Positions 11,215 to 21,025 of a stretch of 64,000 nucleotides of DNA are shown one piece after another (within the stretch, counting starts at the first letter, position 1; every line of letters begins with the position of its first letter). The DNA comes from Closterium sp. Naga37s-1 (taxonomy: Eukaryota; Streptophyta; Zygnematophyceae; Desmidiales; Closteriaceae). Below the pieces are notes generated by a model. The model saw only the letters and a list, made by a program, of their open reading frames with translations. It was not told the origin of the DNA and did no database searches. The stretch spans positions 611,001 through 675,000 of the forward strand of contig CANJKZ010000460.1 of assembly GCA_947471745.1 (NCBI GenBank). Direction: 5' to 3'. The position numbers and the translations under genes were made by a program.

Positions 11215-11775
11215 ATACATCATGTGGGCATCTTTACAGAAAAGGACTAGCGGCCATCTCATGTGTTTTTACATGCCACTTGGGATGTAGCCAGTCAATG
11301 TGAAATTGATTTATTTGATACCGTATGTTTTGTTAGGGGTTCAATGTTACACCTAATTTTTGAAGCATTTTGCTAGGGGTTACGGTATGTTTACGTTAAA
11401 ACCCGCAGCCTGAATTACAAGAAAAGTTGGGAGGTGTTAACACTTTCCCTCCCGAACCAGTGTGGCTACCAGGTTTTCACCTGCAAAACGTGAAAGAAGT
11501 CGCAGGCAGCGCAGGGAAGGGTCGCTCGGTTCCTGGGCTGAGGTGTGCACACCAAACTGGAAATATGTAATTCAGGTCGTTCGAAACTGCCTAGTCTGAG
11601 CAGCTAGAGCGACAGCCATAGCATAGAACATCTAGCATTCTACCCCATTCCAGCGCATGGCGGAAAATTCCTCCTTAGGACGTTAGGACCATGCCTTCAT
11701 TCTTCCAATCCGTCTCTAAAGCGCCCCGCGGTTCTAGGTCACGTTTCCACTCGACATAGCTAGCCGGGGCCATGG
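11215..11775. other. Helicase 3' flank and intergenic
   Basis: AT-richer sequence with no exon. AGGGGTT-type short repeats occur near 11335 and 11378. No gene or element boundary recognised. Confidence 0.35.
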
Positions 11776-13560
11776 TTGCACATATGCCCGTCGTCGCCCT
11801 GGTTTCACTTCCACACCGCCCACCGCACCAATGTCGCCTATCTTCATAGCCGCGACGTCCTCTCTATCCGCCGCGTAGGTTTCATCCACCTGCTTCGCCG
11901 CATCGCTTCTTCTCCCCGACGTCCACACTCGGACCCCTTCCGGAACACACACGCGATCCCCTCCATCCCTCACGCTTCTTCCCTCGAACGAGCACGCTCC
12001 CTTCCCTCCCATCTCCTTCACGCAAAACCCTCTGTTGCGCACGCGAACATCCCTCCGTCGCGGATGATAACGCCTTCCCGTCGCACACAGGCACTCCCCT
12101 CGAACGGTCACGCACACTCCCTTTCGTCGCCGGCGCGCACTCCCTTCCGTCGCCCACGCTCAAGCCCTTCCCGTCGCCCACGCTCACTCCCTTCCCATCG
12201 CGATCGCGGGGGGAAATCGTACCGTCGCCCACGATCATTCACTTCCGTCGCCCACGCTCACCCCCATTCCATCGCCTTCGCGCAATCCTTCGGTCGCACA
12301 CGCTCACCCCCGCTCGTCGCCACGGCCTATTCCTTCCCGCATCTCCGCCTCACCCCGTCTCCTCCTCACCCCAGCTCCGTCCGCGCGCACTCCCTCCCGT
12401 TGCGCGCGACAACTCCCCTTCCGCCGCCCACGCTCTCTCCCTCCCGCCACGTTCTCTCGCTTCCCTCCTGTCGCGACAGTCCCCTCCGTCGCCCACGCTC
12501 ACTCCTCCCCACCACGCACGCTCTCCCCCCATCCATCGCCCACGCTCACTGCCCGTACTCCGCACACGCTCACTTCCCTCCGTCGCCCAGGCTCACCCCC
12601 TGCCCCTCGCCTTCTCTCATTCCCCTCCGTCGCCTATGCTCCATCCCCATCCCTTCCCTCCCCATCCCTCATCTCCCCATCCCTTCCCTCCCTATCCCTC
12701 ATCTCCCCATCCCTTCCCTCCCCATCCCTCATCTCCCCATCCCGTCCCTCCCCATCCCTCACCTCCCCATCCCCGCCTCCCCATCCCTTCCCTCTCCATC
12801 CCTTCCCTCCCCATCCCTCACCTCCCAGTCTCTCAACTTACCGTCCCTCTTCTCCCCATCCCTCTTCTCCCCATCCCTCTTCTCCCCATCCCTCTTCTCC
12901 CCATCCCTTCCCTCTCCATCCCTCACCTCACCATTCCGTTTCAACCCATTCCGCCCCACCCCATTCCGCCCCACTCCATTCCGCCCCACCCCATTCCGCC
13001 CCACCCCATTCCGCCCCATCCCATTCCGCCTCACCCCATTCCGCCCCACCCCAATCCGCCCCACCCCAATCCGCCCCACCCCATTCCGCCCCACCCCATT
13101 CCGCCCCACCCCCATCTCCTCCTCACCCCATCTCCTCCTCACCCCTCATCCGTTGTGCTTTTCAGCACTAAGAAGCTTTTTGGGGAGGGGAGATGCGGTT
13201 CCGCCCCACCCCACTCCGCTCTCCCCCATCTCCGCCCCACCCCACTACGCTCTCCCCCATCTCCGCCCCACCCCACTACGCTCTCCCCCATCTCCGCCCC
13301 ACCCCACTACGCTCTCCCCCATCTCCGCCCCACCCCACTACGCTCTCCCCCATCTCCGCCCCACCCCACTCCGCTCTCCCCCATCTCCGCCCCACCCCAC
13401 TCCGCTCTCCCCCATCTTCGCCCCACCCCACTCCGCCCTGGCCCACTCCGCCCCACCCCATCTCAAGGTCACCCCATTCCGCCCCACCCTTCAAAATCAC
13501 CCCATTCCGCCCCACCCATCTCTGCCCCACCCATCTCCACCCCAACCCATCTCTGCCTCT
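11776..13560. repeat. C-rich minisatellite block
   Basis: Nearly continuous pyrimidine-rich tandem repeats. 12050-12620 has imperfect CGTCGCCCACGCTCACTCCC-type units. 12630-12940 has CCCATCCCTCATCTCC/CCCATCCCTTCCCTCC units. 12940-13110 has a 15-bp CATTCCGCCCCACCC unit. About 13216-13440 has a 31-bp unit containing CGCTCTCCCCCATCTCCGCC (spacing 31 measured between 13217 and 13248). A 636-codon open frame runs through it, but its product is pure repeat and I do not consider it a gene. The composition resembles sense-strand intron sequence elsewhere in this window. Confidence 0.8.
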
Positions 13561-13618
13561 CGTTTGTCTCCTACCATAATAATAATCCGTGAGTGTCTCT
13601 TTATTTCTTCCTCTTCGC

Positions 13619-14010
13619 AGGTGCCGGTTTGTCAGTGTCAGTGCCCACCCTTTTGTATGCGTTCTGCTTCAGCCACGAGCATCTGATTTTCACAACTGGG
13701 TTTGTACAGGTCCCCCCCCCCCCCCCCCCCCCTATGCATTTGGTTCAGGAATGTTGGTTGTTGGTAGTACTACTACTAGGTATGACAAATAGACATGCCA
13801 ATGTTGGAGTATTATATACTAAATTTTGATCCACAGAGGTATGAGACTGTAGACCACTTACAATGTGCATCAATCTAGTAAAAAAGAACAAGCTAGTCCA
13901 TGTGATGTCTTGTCCAACTCTTGTCTGCACATACAGCAGCAAAAAACCAGGACTTGTGGTTCCCTCCCAACAGCTGGTGCTGGGCACCGACACACTGCAT
14001 GGGTAAAGGG
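13619..14010. other. Non-repetitive island with exon-like segments and a poly-C run
   Basis: Between opposite-skew repeat blocks. On the + strand about 13621-13712 lies between a TTCGCAG acceptor and a possible GTCCCC donor and encodes AGLSVSVPTLLYAFC..., a hydrophobic stretch, just before an 18-20 bp poly-C run (about 13713-13732). On the - strand about 13908-14005 encodes CVGAQHQLLGGNHKSWFFAA..., ending at a TAG. I recognise neither product. They could be leftovers of dead genes. Confidence 0.3.
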
Positions 14011-15780
14011 TTGAATAGGGGAGTGAGCAGGAAAGAACAGAATGAGCAGGGAAAAACAGAGTGCAGGGGAGACAGTGAGCAGAGGTAAAATAATTGAGCA
14101 GGGGGAAAGAGAGAGAACATGTTGAAAGGGAGTGAGCAGGTGGGAAGATAGTGAGCAGGGAGAAACATAGTGAGCAAGGGGAAGAGAGCGAGCAGGGGAA
14201 AACAGAACGAGCAGCAAGGGGAAGAGAATGAGCAGTGGAGGAAGAGAGTGAGCAGGGGGGAATAGAAAAAACAGGGGGGAAGAGAGGAAACAGAGCGAGC
14301 AAGGGGGAAACAGAGTGAGGAGCGGGAACGGAGCGAGCAGGGAGAAACATAGTGAGAGCAGCCCTGTCCGTGCTGCACTCGCCGAACAGCGCCACCACGC
14401 TGGCCGCTGCCTGGCGTGCGCTGATGGCATGCGCCTTGCGCACGTCGAGGGTGTGAGAGAGGCGAGGAGTGTGAGAGAGGCGAGGAGTGTGAGAGAGGCG
14501 GGGAGTGTGAGAGAGGCGAGGAGGAGTGTGAGAGAGGCGAGGAGTGTGAGAGAGGCGGGGAGTGTGAGAGAGGCGAGGAGTGTGAGAGTGGCGAGGAGTG
14601 TGAGAGAGGCGAGGAGTGTGAGAGAGGCGAGGAGTGTGAGAGAGGCGAGGAGTGGCGGAGGAGGATTGGGTTAGAAGGGGAGGAATTGCAGGGAAGGCGT
14701 GAGAAAAAATACCATGGAAGTTCAAAGGTAGGGAAAGGGAAATGAAGTTGTTCGAGGGGAAAAGAGGCGATGAGGGTTGAGAGTGGGAATGGAAAGCAGG
14801 GGCTTATGAGGAAGGGTGCGTGGGGAGGCGTGGCGAGTGTGAGAGGGCGGGCGGACGTCGTGATGAGGCCCGCAGGCGAGCGCGGAGTGAGCAAGGGGAT
14901 GAGGGTGGGCATGGGGAAAGGGAGTGAACAGGGGGGAACACCACGAACTGGGGGGAAGAGGGTGAGCAGGGGGAAACAGAATGAGCAAGGGGGAAACAGA
15001 ATGAGCAAGGGGGAAACAGAATGAGCAAGGGGGAAGAGAGTGATCAGGGGGGGGGAGGGAGTGAACAGGGGGGAACAGAGTGAAGGGAGGAAGGGGAGTA
15101 ATTGTTTCGCATGAGTGTACGTGGGTGAGAGTGAAGCTTTGGGTGGGGAAAAAAAGAGGTGGTAAACCAGGGCACTGGGAAGGGTAGAGAAGGCGGCGGG
15201 GCGGGAAACCAGGGCGTCGGCGCGAGGGAGGGGAATGGGCATGGGCGACGGAGGAAGGAAGCGAGGGCGAAGAAGAGGGGACGCTCGACGAAGACGTCAG
15301 CGGCGGGAATGAGAACAATGTTGACGCAGCGACAGGTGGGAGAGGAGAGGTCGACTCGGCGAGCGATGGGGAGGGAAAACGAGGGCGACGGGAGGGGGAA
15401 AGCGAGGGCGACGGGAGGGGGAAAGCGAGGTCGACGGAAGGGGGAAAGCGAGGTCGACGGGAGGGGGAAAGCGAGGTGGACGGGAGGGGGAAAGCGAGGT
15501 CGACGGGAGGGGGAAAGCGAGGTCGACGGGAGGGGGAGGCGGCGATGGCGACCCGCGAGGCGAGGGTGGTAGGCGGGGAAGATGCGGTACGCGACGGGCG
15601 GGGGAAGCGAGGGCGGCGGGTATGGGAAGCGAGGGCAACGGGAGGGGAGAAGCGAGGGCGGGCGGAGGAAGCAAAGGCGACGGGCAGGGAGGAGGCGAGG
15701 CGACGGGCGGGGAGGAGGTGGTGCGCGGGAAGAGCGAGGGCGACGGGCGGGGGAAGCGAGGTGGGCAAATCGCTAATATC
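14000..15780. repeat. Purine-rich minisatellite block
   Basis: The + strand is G/A-rich, opposite in skew to 11.8-13.6 kb. 14000-14350 and 14890-15090 have GAGCAGGGGGAAACAGAGT-like units. About 14446-14660 has an 18-bp unit GAGTGTGAGAGAGGCGAG, about a dozen copies. About 15370-15770 has a 24-bp unit GGGAAAGCGAGGTCGACGGG-type. The complement of the last unit shares CCCGTCGCCC-type words with the C-rich block, so the two blocks may be distantly inverted relatives. A unique island at about 14362-14453 is the only exon-like piece inside. Confidence 0.75.
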
Positions 15781-16183
15781 TCCCGTGCCATCTCGTTTCT
15801 ACGTGCGTCACACTCGCAGCCAGCGCCTACGATTCACTTCGATTGCATGACCGCGCTTCATCTTCTATTCGATCGTCCCTAAATTGTGTTCACTTGATAT
15901 GCCTGGCTGGTGAGCGCGATGCTTGGATCCTAAAAAGCTTGTCTGAGTTGTTCGCTTGTTCTGTCGCACAGGTTTTTACCCTGCTCTAGCTCTCTGGGGT
16001 TGTAAGCAGAATGTATGCGAACTGTTGGGTTGCGTTGGCTGATAACGCCTCGTTGACTCACGGGAGAGTCGCATCATGTTTCGCGAACTTTTTTGCTTTC
16101 GCAATTCTGCCGCACCTCATATTGCCCGAACCCCAAACCTACCAAACCAAGCGTTGACTCAGTTTTTGTAATTCAGGCTTCGG
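15781..16183. other. AT-richer spacer
   Basis: No gene, repeat array or RNA recognised. Confidence 0.35.
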
Positions 16184-19100
16184 GTTTTAAAGCCCGAGTC
16201 TAGAATGGCAATGTTTCATAAATACTGAAGTTGAAAGTGGTTTACGAAGGGTGGCGAGAGTTCAATTCGCTAAACCAGGATGGCGAAAGGTGACGAGCGG
16301 CGAATACGACCCTGTGTATTGTTGGCCACTTTCGAGTTCAAGAAACTTGAAGGCTGCACAAAGGACAAAAGTGCCACAAGGCGAGAACATCGAGGGTCCG
16401 AGAGATCACCTGAAAGTCGAATGTGTGATTGACAAAATTATTTCCGCATATAAGGCTGGTGCGATAAGAATATAAGACTGACGTGATAGCAATCCTAAAG
16501 TGGAGAAAATTTTCACACACCGTAATTTGTGTGGTTGAATGAGCATCAGTAATGCTAATTACAGAGGATTTCCACATTTCAATACGATTTGACACCAGGG
16601 ACATTAAAAAAAAAAGGAGATAGTGTCAAGTCAATTATTCCTACAAATCCTTGCCTCATCCATCTTGTGCCCATTACCGGCATCTCTCTTCCGGTTCATA
16701 TCTGCGAAAGGGCGTGGTGGTGCTTGCATATGCATTTTGTGAGTCGCAATTCGGGAAGCGACTTGAGAAGACCTTGGAGTGAGAAGGGAGGACATTTGAA
16801 GGGAGGGAAGGGGAGTGGTGGTGTGGGAATAAGGGTGGAGCAGAGGCGAGGAGGAGAGGAGTGAGGCGAGCGAGGGCAGCGGGCCCGGGGAAATGGGCAT
16901 GTGAGAAGCGAAAGGACAGGGGAGTGGGAGGGAATGTGGGGAAGCAGCGTGGGGCGCAGTGGGAGCAGCGCGTGGGCGACGAGGTGTCGAGCGGCAAATG
17001 AATTTAGCGAGTGAGTGAGTGATGGGAGGACGTAGGCGGAGAAAGGAGGGATGGGAATCGAGAGAAGACGGAGCTGTGAGGTGGAGACGGGCGGGGAGGC
17101 ACGGGAGGAGGGAGGGAGGGAGGGAGGGAAGGGGTGGAGGGCAGAGGGAAGGACAAGGGGGGAGGGAGGGAGGGACAAGGGGGGAAACGGAGGGAAGGAC
17201 AAGGGGAAACAGAGGGAGAAACAGGGCATACGAATGTTTGACAGAATAAGTATGTGATGGAATGAGTGTTTGACGGCATGAGAGGAGGGAGGGAAATGGA
17301 GAGGGATTGGAGGAGGGAGGGAAGTGGTGAGGGATGGGATGAGGGAGGCGAAGAGGAATGTGAGGATAGACGTCGGACATTGGGCGGAATGTGGGGATTC
17401 CTGGAAAGCATGGGGATGGGCGATATGCGTCGGAGAGAGACGGAAGGAGAGAGGGAGAGGGATGGGAGGAGAAAAGCAGTGAGGAGAGGGAGGACAGAGG
17501 AGGAAAGGGTGTAGGGTGTAAAATTGAAGAGGGTAGGGATGCAGCAGAAGCAAGGACAACAGAGAGGGAGGATGGGAGGGTAAGCATGGTGACGGGAAGG
17601 GAAGAATCGGGCACGGATGAAACAGTGAGTAAGACAATGGGGTAAATGGAGGGAAATGGGCATGGGGGAAACGGAAGGAATGACAAGGGGAGTGGGGGAC
17701 GAAGCGGGGAAGCAGCGTGAGAAGAGGGAAAAGTGGAGAGGAGCTGAGAGGGAAAGGAGGAGAGGGGCTGAGAGGGAAAGGGAAGAGGGGCTGAGAGGGA
17801 AAGGAGGAGAGGGGCTGAGAGGGAAAGGAGGAGAGGGGCTGAGAGGGAAAGGAGGATAGGAGCTGAGAGGGAAAGGAGGAGAGGGACTGAGAGGGAAAGG
17901 AGGAGAGGGGCTGAGAGGGAAAGGAGGAGAGGGGCTGAGAGGGAAAGGGAAGAGGGGCTGAGAGGGAAAGGAGGAGAGGGGCTGAGATGGAAAGGAGGAG
18001 AGGGGGCTGAGAGGGAAAGGGAAGAGGGGCTGAGAGGGAAAGGAGGAGAGGGGCTGAGATGGAAAGGAGGAGAGGGGGCTGAGAGGGGGGCTGAGAGGGA
18101 AAGGAGGAGAGGGGCTGAGAGGGAAAGGAGGAGAGGGGCTGAGAGGGAAAGGAGGAGAGGGGCTGAGAGGGAAAGGGAAGAGGGGCTGAGAGAGAAAGGA
18201 GGAGAGGGACTGAGAGGGAAAGGAGGAGAGGGACTGAGAGGGAAAGGAGGAGAGGGAATGAGAGGGAAAGGAGGATTGGAGGCGGAAGACGCGGAGAAGC
18301 GCGACGACGAACAGATGGCAGAGCCATTGATGTGACTGCATGCGGAAATGAAAGGATGCGGTCCAGGCAGGAGAACTGAAACCGTGGTGTGGAGACAGGC
18401 GGGAGTGCCGCGCGCTACAAGGTGAGCGAGCGACGGAGTGAGTGAGCACGGGAAGAGAGTGTGTGAGCGACAGGACGCATTGAGGGACGGGAGTACGTGA
18501 GCGGCGAGAGTGAGTGTGCGGAACGGGAGTGTGTGAGCGACTGGACCTAGGTCATCAGCTGACGCAAGACGATTGCCCTGTTTGGGCAGTGGGTTCGTTC
18601 GAGCGACGGGGGGAGTGCGCGACGGATCGAGTGAGGGACGGATGACGAGCGGCGGAGAGGTAAGCGATGGACGGGAGGGAGGAGAACGACAGGAGCGAAT
18701 GCGGGACGGAAGCGAAGCGCGGGACGGAAGGGACGGAGGGTGTTGGGCGACGGGAGGGACGGGACTTACGTCCGCAACGGGAAGGACGGGAGGGACGGAG
18801 GAGGGACAGAAGGCATGACTGGGACGGGAGTGACGGGAGCGGCGCCCAGGACAGATGCAATAAGGGCGACGGGAAGAGCGGGAGCGATGAGAGACGGGAG
18901 GGACGAGTGCGACTGGAGGAGGAGGAGCGGCGGATACAAGAAGAAGAGATGGATTATGAGATTTCACTTGCGCCTACCGCGAGCGATCGGATGAATTGGG
19001 AGTGTCGTGAGGGACGGTGGCGACCTATGCCATGCAACCCGACGGAAGTCCCCACCTAAAGTCCTGGGTGCTGGGCGTAGTTATCGATAGCTGGCGATGT

Positions 19101-19382
19101 TGTGGGCTACGGAGCCTACTACTGAACGAGTCTAGAAAGGTAGCTTCAAGATTCAAGTTTCTGGAAGTGTGAACAGTGGTGTCAGTTTTTGTTTGTTCTG
19201 GCGAGGGTCGTCAGTGGTTTTGCTGTTGTGCTTTTATCCAATCACATTCCTGCGCTTCAAACACCTTCACAGTGGATCGCGAGAGAGCCCCACAGAAAAG
19301 CAGGTTACCTTGTTCACCTGCGAAATCATGTTCAAGAATCTTGAACTTGAACCCTCGCCATTCTAGACTCGGGCTTTAAAAC
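16184..19382. repeat. 3.2-kb segment bounded by a 26-bp inverted repeat
   Basis: GTTTTAAAGCCCGAGTCTAG (first 20 of 26 bases) at 16184-16209 recurs exactly inverted at 19357-19382. The arms also hold the palindrome-like CGGGTTTTAAAGCCCG. Near both ends are TGGCGAGRGTTCAA words. The interior is mostly purine-rich on the + strand: 17100-17250 GGGAGGGAGGGA, 17740-18290 a 24-bp GGCTGAGAGGGAAAGGAGGA-type unit in more than 20 copies, and 18590-18910 ACGGGAGGGACGG-type. Long open frames on both strands inside it are repeat-derived. It could be a transposable element body or a chance-preserved inverted duplication. Confidence 0.6.
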
Positions 19383-19858
19383 ATTTTCAATTTACCTACT
19401 CGCGATGGGCACTAGTCTCGAAATTGGCCGAGCCAAGACACTTCTCCTCGACTCGCGCAAAAAATCAAAACCGCATTACACTACACCTGATTTATGCACT
19501 AACGCGCCGGAAAACTGCAATTCTGTGGGAAGACCAATCGGTATAACTAGAAGAGCACAGCAGTGCCTAAGAATTCAGGCCGTAGTCCCTAGCATCCCTT
19601 CTCAAATATCGCCTCCCCTTGTGCAAAACCGCCATCTTCTGCCAGGATTCGAAATCTGCAGTTGTAACCAACGCTGCACCCAGCTTTCTCTCGCGCTCCG
19701 GTGCTTTTCAACAGCAACTCGACCATGTCGGCCGTCACCATTCGAGTGGCGCTAGGAGAATACACACTATTAAAGCTTCAGATTCCTCCCTAATACGATC
19801 ATGATCCAACATTACCCAACTTGTGAGAGTTGAACGACAAGATCTGAACTCCGAGACC
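19383..19858. other. Intergenic, upstream of the Kazal-type gene
   Basis: Non-repetitive sequence with no recognised gene, presumably promoter and 5' UTR of the gene starting at 19859. Confidence 0.35.
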
Positions 19859-20395
19859 ATGTCTTCCGGGAAAGCGTCTCCCCTTGTTCTTGTGTTGCTG
19901 CTATTCGCAGCGAGCACTTACTTTAACGTAGCGCGAGCGCAGTCTAACGGCGATGGCTCCTTATCTCCGGGACTGAACGCAAACGCCAGTCTTATCGACT
20001 GCGGATGCAGCCCATACGCGCCACCCGTCTGTGGCTCCGACTTTGTCACTTATTCTTCCTACTGCGACGCGCAGTGCAACAACGTCAGGATCTTGTCCCG
20101 AGGAGCCTGCACCCGCTCCATAATTTGCAACCGCGCGTGCCTTAACCGAGCTGGAATGGCTCCTGATTCAACTCTCGGGATCAACAACCTGGACTCCACG
20201 TGCGGGGCCGTTTGCCCGTTTCCCGAGCTTCCTGGGAGTGTTTCGTTCAATTGCCCTGATAGGTACCGATCCGCGTGCAACCAGGCGTGCATGCAGACTG
20301 CAACGACTGTTTTGAGAAACGGAGGGAAGTACCTGACTGCGTATAATACGTGCAGGTCCGGATGTTTGTATTCACGCTGCGGCATCTGGAATTAG
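19859..20395 (+). CDS. Secreted cysteine-rich protein with Kazal-type domain
   Basis: Single-exon gene of 178 residues. The first ATG of the frame (19859) is followed by a classic signal peptide: SSGKASP, then the hydrophobic LVLVLLLFAASTYF, with likely cleavage after ARA. Residues about 52-90 form a Kazal-like module: C.CSPYAPPVCGSDFVTYSSYC, then DAQCNN and RGAC, with the CGSD.VTY..YC core typical of the family. Kazal modules inhibit serine proteases or serve as extracellular scaffolds. The C-terminal half has about ten more cysteines in a pattern I do not recognise (CNRACLNRAG, CGAVCPFPELPG, ACNQACMQTA, CRSGCLYSRCGIWN). The protein is likely exported to the wall or mucilage; the target is unknown. 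No repeats are embedded, unlike its surroundings. Confidence 0.85.
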   Translation: MSSGKASPLVLVLLLFAASTYFNVARAQSNGDGSLSPGLNANASLIDCGCSPYAPPVCGSDFVTYSSYCDAQCNNVRILSRGACTRSIICNRACLNRAGMAPDSTLGINNLDSTCGAVCPFPELPGSVSFNCPDRYRSACNQACMQTATTVLRNGGKYLTAYNTCRSGCLYSRCGIWN

Positions 20396-21025
20396 GTAGC
20401 GATTGCAGAACCAGGCAGGCTCTGCTTACCGTATCTATCAGCTTGTGCAGCTTCTTCATCTTCACTTCCTAGCCATTGTTGTGTGGACGAATAAGAACCG
20501 TCTGGGTCCTGGCAGGTGTGCATAAGGATCCCATGCTCCTGTTCTTCCTGCTATGGAGATGTTCTCACACACGGTATTCGTGGTTGGTAGCAGCTCGTTG
20601 TAACATCCTATGCTGGTTCCTTCTTCTAGTTGCCACTTTCCTGCAATGAGGCATTTAAAGCCCGTCGGCAAAATAGTGACCCCCCCCCCTTCTAATTGGG
20701 TCCATGTTGACAGTTCCAGTGTCACTTGCTGTACCACGCACTCCAGGGAAGCAAAGATTACCTGGAGGAAACTGGTTTTCACAAACTAGGGTAACAACGG
20801 GTGGGTAGTCTAAACTGGGCATTTGGTGGCAAGTTGCCCCATCAACCCAACCTATGGCAGGTTACATTATACCGTACATGCTGAAACGGTGTGGTGCGGT
20901 ACCTTAATTACTTACCGTAAGTTACCTTCTTATCACAGTTGATGCTGACTATCTACAGTATCTAAGGGATCCCTGGTATCGTGCCACAGGAAGTTTCTGT
21001 CTGCTCTGTCCAGAAACAGTGACAA
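20396..21025. other. Convergent intergenic region
   Basis: Lies between the Kazal-type gene (+) and the 3' end of the MYB gene (-). Contains a C-run near 20683. No gene seen. Confidence 0.4.

Noticed and set aside
11776-13686. 636-codon open frame of RPTPF/SLPIP-type repeats
   Set aside because: Product is the translation of minisatellites in a C-rich strand that rarely forms stops. All three frames are open and none resembles a protein.
16631-18967. 778-codon minus-strand frame of SLSAPLLL-type repeats
   Set aside because: Derived from a 24-bp purine-rich satellite; overlapping frames are equally open.
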